A stretch of DNA of 64,000 bases from CAVWCW01 sp963753615. Its GTDB lineage: Bacteria > Pseudomonadota > Gammaproteobacteria > Chromatiales > Chromatiaceae. The translations under genes and the position numbers were made by a program. Where the stretch lies: positions 195,190 through 259,189 of the forward strand of contig CAVWCW010000005.1 of the NCBI GenBank assembly GCA_963753615.1, read 5' to 3'. The notes below the pieces were generated by a model that saw only the letters and a list, made by a program, of their open reading frames with translations, searched no databases and was not told where the DNA came from. This document shows positions 28,224 to 36,610 of this stretch, in pieces; the stretch's first letter is position 1, and every line of letters starts with the position of its first letter.

Positions 28224-28859
28224 ATGTTCGTTTCCAGTAAACAGAAAATGGGTTTGGCCATGGGCATCCTGTTGGGCGCCATGGGCACATCGGCAACCTT
28301 ATCGGCCGCAAGCGCTTCAGGTGTTCGCTTGTTCGATGACCAGGGTTCGGCTCCGTCAGCGCAGCCAGCGGTTCACCGGGTAACTCATCAGGCGGCAAAA
28401 GTGCGGCCGATGCTCATTCACGACCTTGCGGGCACAAGCGCAACCGTAGCGGTAATTGATACCGGCGCGCCCGAGCGGACATCCCTTAGCGAAACTCCCG
28501 ACCGGTTCCTTCGCTTGATGGCCGCCTTCGGTGCGGAAGGTGAGAACAGCGACACGCCACGCGTATCCTACAGCGAATCGGCAGGCAATATGGTTGCCTC
28601 CGAAGGGGCGTCTGACGAACCCAGTTTGGTGGTGGTCCGCGCATTCAGCGCCAACGCTGCAACCTCAGTACAGGACGCGATCAGCGTCATCGAATGGGTA
28701 ATGTCCAACAAGGATCAATATCACATCGGGGCGCTCGACCTCTCCTTCATTCATCCCACGACTTCCACCCGAGCCAATGACCCGCTGAATCAGGCCGTTA
28801 TGGCGGCATGGGAAGCGGAGATCGTCGTAGTGTCCTCGGCCGACACCGTAGGGATCTAA
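28224..28859 (+). CDS. Truncated, catalytically dead subtilisin-like (S8) secreted protein
   Basis: 211 residues with a Sec signal peptide (LLGAMGTSATLSAASA). The S8 aspartate block is intact (VAVIDTGAPE). The conserved LVVVRAFSANA...VQDAISVIEWVMSNKDQYHIGALDLSF and DPLNQAVMAAWEAEIVVV blocks follow in order. Where active subtilases have HGTHVAG, here the sequence is SAGNMVAS, so the catalytic His is lost. The protein stops just where the oxyanion Asn (AAGN) would come, reading VVVSSADTVGI, so the Ser block is absent. It is either a pseudogene with a clean end or a secreted pseudoprotease. Repeats follow immediately downstream. Confidence 0.75.
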   Translation: MFVSSKQKMGLAMGILLGAMGTSATLSAASASGVRLFDDQGSAPSAQPAVHRVTHQAAKVRPMLIHDLAGTSATVAVIDTGAPERTSLSETPDRFLRLMAAFGAEGENSDTPRVSYSESAGNMVASEGASDEPSLVVVRAFSANAATSVQDAISVIEWVMSNKDQYHIGALDLSFIHPTTSTRANDPLNQAVMAAWEAEIVVVSSADTVGI

Positions 28860-29030
28860 ACGTCGAGCAATCGGCACGCCGAGTTCCCCTTTCCCGGTGC
28901 AAGCGTGCCGAACCACAGATACACCTGCCGCGCCCAGGCCGTACCTGGCGAGGCGGGTGGATCGGTTTCAACCGCTTCTAACTCAGTACGAAGATCCGCG
29001 TCTTGCACAGCGACCCGTGTCGCTCGCCCG

Positions 29031-29123
29031 CTTATTCCACCAGGCCGCCAGGCGGCTGCGCATAAGCGACTGGAAATTCGAGACCTTGAATAGGACTGCG
29101 GCGGCGTCTGCAGCGAAACACCC
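29031..29123 (+). repeat. Dispersed repeat R1, copy A
   Basis: About 90 bases beginning CTTATTCCACCAGGCCGCCA, with GGCGGCTGCGCATAAGCGAC next, then TGGAAATTCGAGACCTTGAA, and ending GTCTGCAGCGAAACACCC. Near-identical copies lie at 36514-36602 (minus) and 40283-40369 (plus). It includes a small GC-rich hairpin near its left end. Confidence 0.75.
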
Positions 29124-29193
29124 TTGGCTAACGCACCCGTTGCTGGTTCCTGCACGCCTGGGCTTGCTCTTCACTCAACCGGTAGCTACGGCT

Positions 29194-29345
29194 ATCGATT
29201 TGGTGATTCAGGCTAGGGGGCGCATGGCGCACTTGAAGCGGCACATGGCTGGGTTGCAACTCCCTGGAATAGATTGACTGTTCCGCGTCGTTGCGTCTTG
29301 CTCCGCGCCCCCGCAAGCGCACCCTCCGCCCCGTCCTACTGCGCT
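29194..29345 (+). repeat. Dispersed repeat R2, copy 1
   Basis: About 150 bases starting ATCGATTTGGTGATTCAGGC, through GCACATGGCTGGGTTGCAAC, the palindromic core GGAATAGATTGACTGTTCC, to CACCCTCCGCCCCGTCCTAC. An inverted copy at 33336-33484 matches over its whole length. The two copies enclose the metzincin operon and nothing else. Confidence 0.7.
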
Positions 29346-29378
29346 TTCTTAGGGTTATGGCTCCCGGGTATCGGCCTG

Positions 29379-29411
29379 AAAAAATCCCCCTGGCGTAACC
29401 GCCAGGGGGAT
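29379..29411 (-). terminator. Rho-independent terminator of the metzincin operon
   Basis: A perfect 11-base stem, ATCCCCCTGGC (29384-29394) with GCCAGGGGGAT (29401-29411), and a six-base loop. On the minus strand it is followed by a run of six T. It lies about 70 bases after the metzincin stop codon. Confidence 0.9.
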
Positions 29412-29478
29412 TGCATCACTCTATCGAAGCATCCCTGCGCGCAGCTAAGGCGCTAGAGCTCTGTATATCCCTTATCTG

Positions 29479-32283
29479 TCACCATTTCCCCGCTATCGGC
29501 GTATCGCTGCTCGTTCCGAAGGCGAACACGCCGTCAATCCCGGGTTCCCAGACCCTGTTGCCGTTGAGGTCGAGGTAGAAGAGGTTGTTGCGCCGGATGC
29601 CAAAATCATCGGTCCCATCGGCATTCCAGTCTCCGATGACCGGGGTATCCGTACTGCTACCGAAAGCAAATATCCCGTCGATCCCGGGTTCCCAGACCCT
29701 GTTGCCGTTGAGATCGAGGAATAAGAGGTTGTTGCGCCGGATGCCGAAATCATCGGTCCCATCGGCATTCCAGTCTCCGATAACCGGGGTATCCGTGCTG
29801 CTACCGAAAGCAAATATCCCGTCAATCCCGGGTTCCCAGACCCTGTTGCCGTTGAGGTCGAGGAAGAAGAGGTTGTTGCGCCGGACGCCGAAATCATCGG
29901 TCCCATCGCCATTCCAGTCTCCGATGACCGGGATATCCGTACTGCTTCCGAAAGCAAATATCCCGTCGATCCCGGGTTCCCAGATCCTGTTGCCGTTGAG
30001 GTCAAGGAAGAAGAGGTTGCCCCGCCGGATGCCGACATCATCGACACCATCGCCATTCCAGTCTCCGACGACCGGGAGATCCGTACTGCTACCGAAGGAA
30101 ACCAGCCCGTCAGTCCCAGGTTCCCAGACATTGTTGCCGTTGAGGTCGAGGAAGAAGAGTTTGTTCCGCCAGACGCCAATCTTGTCACTAACGATTGGGA
30201 CAGGAACCGTTATCGCTACTCCAGTCGAGCATTGGTTGTTGGTCGGGCTTTCATCGGCCACTGCGTCGACACAGGCGCCAATCCAGTAGGTCCCCGGAGT
30301 TGTTGGTGCGGACACCACTGCCAATTCCGCCGAAGTCCCGCTCGGCGCCAGACCTATCACGAAATCGGTAGCGATCTCCGCGTCGGCCGTCGATATGATG
30401 CTATCGGTCGAACGATAGTATCTTAGGGTAGTGCTCGCCGACGGGCTTCCACCTTGGTTTACAACGTCCGCTGAGGCAATGAAGCTAGCCCCAGGATTCG
30501 GGGCCGTGTTACTCACACCCGGATTGATTGTGACCAAGTCGGGCGGCGTAGCAACAGTAATTTGCACGGCTGCCGAACACTGGTTGAAAGCGTTGGTTTC
30601 ACCCGCAATCGCATCGACACAGGCGCCGATCCAGTACGTCCCTGCGGTCGCCGGCGCCGAAACCGTAGCGGTTTCCGGAGAAGTCCCGCCCGCAACCAGA
30701 GCGCTTACGAAATCGGTGGTAAGCTGCGTATCGCCGGTCGATATGATGCTATTGGTCGAACGATAGTACCGTAGCGTAGTGCTCGCCGCATAACCAGCAC
30801 CTTGGTTTCTCGCGGTGGCTGAGGCGGTGAAGCTTTGTCCTGTCAAGAGCGTGGCGTCGCTTACACCGGGACTGATGGTGGTCAAATCTGGCCTGGCAAA
30901 CGAGGCGGTCAGGGAATACTTATTGCAGCTTCCCGAGCCCCACCCGTATACCCGTATGTAATAGGTTCCACCTGCTGCCGATGTGACGTTATACGTGATG
31001 GATTCGTTATTGGTTGTTGATAACGAGGAGGCTAAGGTAGTACCGGAGGAATTCAACAATCTAAGGTTGATGTCTCCTAAAGAATCGCTGAACGTCGCCG
31101 AAATCGAGAACGTCCCGCTGCCGGGAACGACAACGCGGTAGTAATCACTCTCCAAATCCTGGTCTATGCTGAGGTTGCTCGCCGAAAAGGGCAGGCTTAT
31201 CGTAGGCGCGGCCCCCGTCGAATCGTTCGGCTCATAGGCGTCTTCCGCAAGGAGGATGGTGAGTGAGGTAGGTGTATAGGTCGATCCGGTATAGGCAACA
31301 CCGTTGGTGAAGGTAACGGCGTTGTTGTTCTCGTATCGCTCTGCCCACGCAGCGTTGTCGTCGATGATGCCGCCGATCCACCTCGTGCCGCAGTCGTTCA
31401 CCGTGGGGATCACTGCGCTCCAGTTAAACAGGCTGGCTCCATGAGCGGAAAACGATGACCAACTCCCGGTATTCAACAATTGATCGCCGGTCGAGATAAA
31501 GTCGTTGGTCGATAAATAGATTCCTAAACGTACGGAACTGGCAAGTGACAGGTTCCCCCGGTTTTCGACCGATATATTGTTCAGGTTAACGGTTTGTCCC
31601 TCGCGCAGGGTGGTTGGGCTCATCGTCATCCATTGCGGTGTGCTACCGTTGTGCCACTTGTTGTAGATAACCATATCCCGCTCATTGACAGCCGAGGCGT
31701 GTTGTCGGATTCCTTGCTTGTCGTCCTTGAAGAGGGTCTCGCCTCGCAAATACTTGCTGACCCCGCTGTTTTCGATCGAAAGCCAGCTATTATAGTGACC
31801 GAGCCCCCTGCAGTGACCGAGTTCGTGGAGAACGGTGGATTGGAACCAGTTGTTGTTGTCGGGCGCGAGGTTCCATGGAAGGGTAGAATCAAGCATGACA
31901 TCGCATTCATTTATTCTACCGGTAAAAAAATTCGACCAAGTAACAGCCCAGGCAAGCGCGTTTGCGTAGCTCAATCCATACTGTGAGTTAAGCGCTGCCT
32001 CGCCCAAAAATCCTATTGTGTTGTCTCCGTCGTTGGCGCCGAACGAGAACTGGGGGTTGAGGTTGATCCGAAACGGGTGGGAGTTGTCGGTAACGTCGAT
32101 CGTGTTCCATTCCGTCATCTGTGACTGCGCAGGGAGACTGAAGGTGGCCGCAGGTAAAAACACCTCATCCATGACGATATTGTCGCCATCCGGCCACCAG
32201 TTATTGATAACGTAACCGGGCGCGCTAAAGGAAGCCACCAACAGTCCTATGCCCGTAAGGACAGAAATGTTTTGCGTTCTCAT
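29479..32283 (-). CDS. Large secreted metzincin-type zinc protease with CARDB, PPC and FG-GAP-like repeats
   Basis: 934 residues with a signal peptide. The zinc site is H153-E-L-G-H157-C-R-G-L-G-H163, the metzincin HExxHxxGxxH. No clear Met-turn follows, although DDKQGIRQH resembles the end of a matrixin domain. After about 215 come beta-sandwich domains: a CARDB-like domain, a bacterial pre-peptidase C-terminal domain (about 372-465, DAYEPNDS...YYRVVVPGSGTFSIS) and two near-identical CARDB-like domains (about 470-665). Residues about 680-934 are five 48-residue repeats with DWNGDGxDD calcium loops. It starts by ATGA overlap with its upstream partner. Probably exported and active outside the cell. 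Confidence 0.88.
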   Translation of the reverse strand: MRTQNISVLTGIGLLVASFSAPGYVINNWWPDGDNIVMDEVFLPAATFSLPAQSQMTEWNTIDVTDNSHPFRINLNPQFSFGANDGDNTIGFLGEAALNSQYGLSYANALAWAVTWSNFFTGRINECDVMLDSTLPWNLAPDNNNWFQSTVLHELGHCRGLGHYNSWLSIENSGVSKYLRGETLFKDDKQGIRQHASAVNERDMVIYNKWHNGSTPQWMTMSPTTLREGQTVNLNNISVENRGNLSLASSVRLGIYLSTNDFISTGDQLLNTGSWSSFSAHGASLFNWSAVIPTVNDCGTRWIGGIIDDNAAWAERYENNNAVTFTNGVAYTGSTYTPTSLTILLAEDAYEPNDSTGAAPTISLPFSASNLSIDQDLESDYYRVVVPGSGTFSISATFSDSLGDINLRLLNSSGTTLASSLSTTNNESITYNVTSAAGGTYYIRVYGWGSGSCNKYSLTASFARPDLTTISPGVSDATLLTGQSFTASATARNQGAGYAASTTLRYYRSTNSIISTGDTQLTTDFVSALVAGGTSPETATVSAPATAGTYWIGACVDAIAGETNAFNQCSAAVQITVATPPDLVTINPGVSNTAPNPGASFIASADVVNQGGSPSASTTLRYYRSTDSIISTADAEIATDFVIGLAPSGTSAELAVVSAPTTPGTYWIGACVDAVADESPTNNQCSTGVAITVPVPIVSDKIGVWRNKLFFLDLNGNNVWEPGTDGLVSFGSSTDLPVVGDWNGDGVDDVGIRRGNLFFLDLNGNRIWEPGIDGIFAFGSSTDIPVIGDWNGDGTDDFGVRRNNLFFLDLNGNRVWEPGIDGIFAFGSSTDTPVIGDWNADGTDDFGIRRNNLLFLDLNGNRVWEPGIDGIFAFGSSTDTPVIGDWNADGTDDFGIRRNNLFYLDLNGNRVWEPGIDGVFAFGTSSDTPIAGKW
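29482..30180 (-). repeat. In-gene tandem repeat, 144-base period, about five units
   Basis: Five units encoding FLDLNGN.VWEPG.DG...FGSS.D.PV.GDWN.DG.DDFG, each 48 residues apart from the shorter last one. For example, the GGGTTCCCAGA word recurs exactly 144 bases apart (29542 and 29686). The middle units are nearly identical at DNA level, which implies recent duplication or gene conversion. Confidence 0.9.
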
Positions 32284-33101
32284 TGCACACCCCCCTTGAC
32301 GGCCCGGACTTGGGCGATGAAATCATCGACTTGCATTGCCGGAGCCTGCGAGGTCCAGAAACTGGTAGCTTCGAGACTCGCTCCTACCGAGGGGACAACA
32401 CCGGAATCGGGTTCAGGCGGCGGGACAAGTTGCGGAGCCCGCCCCCCCGATTCTTCGGGATTATATCGCACTACAATTCGGCCGTTTTGCACGCCCGTGA
32501 CGATGTCACCCTCGGCGTTGAGCAGAAGGTCTTGGACGCCGTCGGGCGAAGGAACAATTTGGAAAAAGCCTTGGTCGACCCCCGTTATCGGATCCGCATA
32601 GTTTTCGAAGTCGGGGCGGAGGAACAAAAGATAGCTTTTGTTCAATTCCAACTGGGGTATCCCCTCCACCACGACGCGCACCTGTCCGTTCGAGCCCCCG
32701 GCCAGGCGAATCGTGATTTCGTCGCTTGCTACCTCACCAAATACTTCTTGATCTACTGCCAAGGTCACATCGGTAAACAACATGTGCCCAATCTCTACAG
32801 GCACAGTTTCCGGCGCGGGCAGCGAAAGCGGATCTTGATTGGCGGAATCCGCCACGGTCTCCACATCTTGCTGATCTAACGCCGTTTCTTCGAGTGGAGT
32901 TGTTGATTCCTTAGCAGGCCCGGCGGGTTGCGAAAAACCATCTTCAATCACTTGAATATCAATAACGGTCGCCTCGATCGCCAGGTGCGTACGAGCGACG
33001 AGTTGGTTGAAATCAAGCGGATAGAAGGTTCCTCCATATGCCGTTTGAAGAGGAACGAACAGGGTAAGGGCGAATAACAATAAATTGGCTTTCATTTTCA
33101 T
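32280..33101 (-). CDS. Secreted protein of unknown function, partner of the metzincin
   Basis: 273 residues from an ATG preceded by GGAG, with a Sec signal peptide (LLLFALTLFVPLQTAYG). The mature part has FNQLVARTHLAIEATVIDI near the start, a low-complexity Glu/Gln/Pro stretch in the middle, and a beta-rich half (ITIRLAGGSNGQVRVVVEGIP, LELNKSYLLFLRP) resembling proteins that handle exported metalloproteases, ending VDDFIAQVRAVKGG. I do not recognise a named family. Its stop overlaps the start of the metzincin gene, so the two are translationally coupled; a chaperone, propeptide-like inhibitor or substrate role is inference only. Confidence 0.78.
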   Translation of the reverse strand: MKMKANLLLFALTLFVPLQTAYGGTFYPLDFNQLVARTHLAIEATVIDIQVIEDGFSQPAGPAKESTTPLEETALDQQDVETVADSANQDPLSLPAPETVPVEIGHMLFTDVTLAVDQEVFGEVASDEITIRLAGGSNGQVRVVVEGIPQLELNKSYLLFLRPDFENYADPITGVDQGFFQIVPSPDGVQDLLLNAEGDIVTGVQNGRIVVRYNPEESGGRAPQLVPPPEPDSGVVPSVGASLEATSFWTSQAPAMQVDDFIAQVRAVKGGVQ

Positions 33102-33335
33102 CGCGACTCCAGCGTTTGGTAGCAAGTTATTTGCGGCCGGGTTTCACATCTTCTCTAGCAGATCATGTTATATAATGCAATGCTCCAGATCAGATAATAG
33201 TGTCGGTATAAGGGTTATTCCGTCACAGTATTAGGGAAAATTACAAAAATTACGGGGTTGGGAAAGGCAAGGACGTCTCGCTATATCGATGAACGAAACG
33301 AGTCGATGATGCGCAAGCTACTGATCCTGGAAAAA

Positions 33336-33484
33336 GCGGTTGGGCGGGGCGGAGGCTGTAGTTGCGGGGGTACGGGGCAAGGCGCAACGACTCGGAATTG
33401 GCAATCTATCGTAACGAGTTGCAACGCAGCCATGTTCCGCCGCGAGGGTGCCATGCGACCCGTAGCCCAGATCACCAAATCGAT
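33336..33484 (-). repeat. Dispersed repeat R2, copy 2 (inverted)
   Basis: On the minus strand it reads ATCGATTTGGTGATCTGGGC, then GGAACATGGCTGCGTTGCAA, then CCTTGCCCCGTACCCCCGC, matching copy 1 over about 150 bases with roughly one change in five. It lies about 235 bases upstream of the metzincin partner gene, beyond the AT-rich promoter stretch at about 33140-33260. Confidence 0.7.
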
Positions 33485-33667
33485 GAAGACAGGAACCGGG
33501 GGCCTGTGTGTTCAACTCAGTAAAATGTCAGAATGGAATGGCCAACTGCTCTTTCTAGAGCTGATAGTGTCCGGGGTTGTGTGCGAAACTCGCAGGGCCG
33601 CGCTGATTCCCAACGCTTGTCGTTGGATTACTCGGGGCTGGGCGCAATTTGGTGACGATCAAATAGA

Positions 33668-33705
33668 GAAACGCTGATTCAATCGCGTTTACCGCGCGGG
33701 GCAGG
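33668..33705 (+). repeat. Palindromic dispersed repeat R3, copy 2
   Basis: Reads GAAACGCTGATTCAATCGCG then TTTACCGCGCGGGGCAGG. It matches the reverse complement of 18257-18297 with few changes. It lies just upstream of the AsmA-like gene. Confidence 0.55.
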
Positions 33706-33764
33706 CCCAATGACCCTTCGCTCCCCTTTCGCCCTTAAGTCGATCGACTCGCAGGAATACTTTC

Positions 33765-36405
33765 ATGAGCTGGAGGATAGCGCGACGTGGGTTGGCCGCA
33801 GTAGCGTTCCTGGTCGTTGTCATCGTCGGGGCTGGTGTTGCGCTCCTGCATCTTCCCGCGCTCGAGGACGCGCGGAGCCGGATCGCGGCGAACCTGCTGT
33901 CGTCCTATCTGGGCGAGGCTGTCATCGTGCACGGTGGCGTCGACGTGACCCTCGGACAGACGATCGAGGTTATCGTGCAGCGGGTCGGCCCCGCGGCGGC
34001 CGTGTCGATGGCGCCAGCCTCGGCCGCGCCGGTGGGGACGGTGCGCATGTCCTTCTCGCTCGACGCCGCGCTTCGGGGGCGTCTGGACCTGACGGCGCTG
34101 GATGTCTCGAGCGTGCGCGTGATCATCGATGCCGCCGAGCCGTCCGACGGAAACGCTCGGCCAGAGCGTCTCCAGTGCGGTCGAGGGGGTGCTTGTCGTC
34201 TCCGCTGGTCCGGAGCCTGAAGCTGGAGGATGTCCGGATCCTGCGCATCAACGATCCGGCGGGCTGGAACGGAACGCTGTTCTTCGACACTGTCACCTCG
34301 CGCGAAACCGATCGCGCCGGCGCGGTTTCAGTCGAGGCGAAAGGGAGCCTGCACGGACAGGCGTTCACGCTTTCCGGGAAGGTTCCGGACCTCTCCCCGG
34401 CCTCCGGAGCGGAGCGCGACGACGACATCTCGCTGAAGCTGGCCTTCAAGGGCATCGAAGCCGGTCTGGATGGACGGCTGGCACAAGACGTCGGCGGGCT
34501 GACGCTCGCCGCTCGGCTCGACGTCACTTCGCCGTCGCTCGGCGACGTTCAGGACGTGCTGAAACTGGCGCGGGCGGTCGAGGGAACCGGGACGCTCGGA
34601 CTGGCGCTCGACGGCGCGCTCGCCAAGCTTGCGATCGGGTCGGCGAAGCTGCGGATCGAGACCGCCGAGGGCCGCGTCTACGAGGCGGACGGCGGGGTTG
34701 CGGACATGTGGGCGGTCGACGGGATCGATCTGGGCTTCGCCGCGACACTCGTCCCGCCCGGCGCAGCGAAGGGAAAATCGCGTTTCGACTGTGGCGCCGC
34801 GCTCCATCAAGGGCCGCCTCTCGAGCAAGGAAGGCGGATTCGAGATCGACGAGGTCATCGTCGAGACGGGCCTCGCGTCGGTCGAACTGGAGCAGGTGGG
34901 CCCGATCCGGATCGGGCGGATCGCGCGCGACGAGAAAGGGCGCCTTCGGCTCGAAGAGATCCGGCTGGTGCAGGGCGATCCGAAAGACCCGATACTCGAC
35001 CTGACCGGTAATCTGAACGATGTCCTTGAGCTACGGGATTTCTCGCTCGAGGGGAATTTTTTGTCTGCGCATGGCGGTCTTGCTGACCGGAAGGCGCGAC
35101 GCGACCGGCGTCGGCGCGGTGAGAGGCAAAGTGGCGATGTCGGACGCCTCGGGACACCTGCGGCTGGAGACGCTCGATGCGAAGCTGGAGGGAACGGACC
35201 TGATGTCGCTCTCCCTGCGCCTGGCGGAAAGCGGCAAGAGCGGCGATCGGCTGGGCCTGAAGCTCGACCTTCCCGATCTGGCCCAACTGGCGGCGGCCCT
35301 CGGGCGCAAGGCTTCGGCGGGCATCCAACATCGCCTTCGACGGCACGATCGGTGTGGCCGAAGGCGCAGCGACGGTGCAGGGCGTCGGGGCGTGTCGGCA
35401 CGACGGATCTTGAGGGCCGGCTACGGTTCGCTGCTCCCAAAGGGAAGCCCGAGATCAATGGAAAGATCAGCGCGAAAGACCTGCACTTCGACGACCTCGC
35501 CGCCGCCCGCGAGGTGCCGAAACTGTTCTCGGACCGTGAGATTGATGCGATCAAGCTGCGCGGGGACGTTAAGAAAGAGACGACGCTGTCCCTCGATATC
35601 GCGGCTGATGCGGTCGAGGGCGGCGGCGAGACGGCCGGCGGTCTGGCAGCGCGTGTCGTCTACGCGAAGTCGCGCCTGCGGGTCTCGCCGGCCGAGCTCG
35701 CTGTATCTGGGTGGAAACTTCAAGGGCGAGGTCGATGCGAATCTTGCGCCCTCGCCGCCGTCGCTCAAGCTTGAGGCGGCGGTGCGCAAGCTCAGCCTCG
35801 AGCAGTTGTTCAAGCGACTGGACAAAGCGCCCGCGGCGTCGGGTCCACTCGATCTCGATCTTGCCGTTACAGCGGACGGTGCCGATCTGCGCGCGCTGCT
35901 GGCCTCCATGAGCGGGCAGATTTCAGGGTCTGTCCGAGGGGGCAGTCTCGCCGACCGGACGATCGATCTGGCCGGTCAGACCATCATCGAATGGATGTTC
36001 ACGCCGAGCGCCGACGGCAGCGCTCCCCTGGTGTGCTTCGTGGCCCGGTTCGACTTCGAGGACGGGATCGGAACCGCCCGGCAACTGGTGTTGGAAACGG
36101 AGCAGGTGCAGGCTGTCGGCGCAGGGACGCTCAATCTACGCAACGAGACCATGGACTTCGTATTCGCGCCGCGGCCCAAGCGAAACGACTTGGTCGGCAC
36201 CCTCGGCCCCGTCCACGTCAGCGGCCCGCTGTCCAAACCCGAGATCAAGCTGACCGATGGCACCGTGGCTGCGAAGGTGGTCGGTGAAACGATCGGCCTG
36301 CCATTGCATCTGCTTGGCCCGATCCTCGGCGCGGACGGCCAACCGCCGCCCGAGCACAAGCCGTGCGTCGTCGTCCCGGACGCGGGTATAGACCAACGGC
36401 TCTGA
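33765..36405 (+). CDS. AsmA-family protein, broken by about six frame changes
   Basis: The N-terminus (GLAAVAFLVVVIVGAGVALL then LPALEDARSRIAANLLSSYLG) is the membrane anchor and first strand region of AsmA-like proteins. Long beta-rich frames then follow one another: about 34.2-34.8 kb, 34.8-35.1, 35.1-35.3, 35.3-35.4, 35.4-35.7 and 35.7-36.4 kb. The last holds an AsmA_2-type C-terminus (TIDLAGQTIIEWMFTP, RNETMDFVFAPRPKR, VHVSGPLSKPEIKL). AsmA proteins are implicated in outer-membrane lipid transport. Six indels in 2.6 kb is denser than elsewhere, so real decay is possible here. Codon use also differs slightly from the neighbours. Confidence 0.72.
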
Positions 36406-36513
36406 CCCGGCATACAGGAAGGGCGCGGGCTCGTCGGCATGGCCCGCGGGCGGCGACTTGGTGGGTAAGGTAGTCGAACGCGAAGAGAGCCGATAGCCAG
36501 GCGGCGTGATACA

Positions 36514-36602
36514 GGGTGTTTCGCTGCAGACGCCTCCGCAGTCCTTTTCAAGATCTCGAATTTCCAGTCGCTTATGCGCAGCCGCCTGGCGGCCTGGTGA
36601 AT
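36514..36602 (-). repeat. Dispersed repeat R1, copy B
   Basis: On the minus strand it reads ATTCACCAGGCCGCCAGGCG, then GCTGCGCATAAGCGACTGG, ending CTGCAGCGAAACACCC. It starts nine bases after the aas stop codon. Confidence 0.75.
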
Positions 36603-36610
36603 TCTGCGGG

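Noticed and set aside
29482..30180. CRISPR-like array
   Set aside because: The 144-base repeats are in frame with a protein and have no spacers of regular unique sequence.
33258..33677. 139-codon plus frame upstream of the AsmA-like gene
   Set aside because: It runs across repeat R2 and has no protein features other than those imposed by the repeat.
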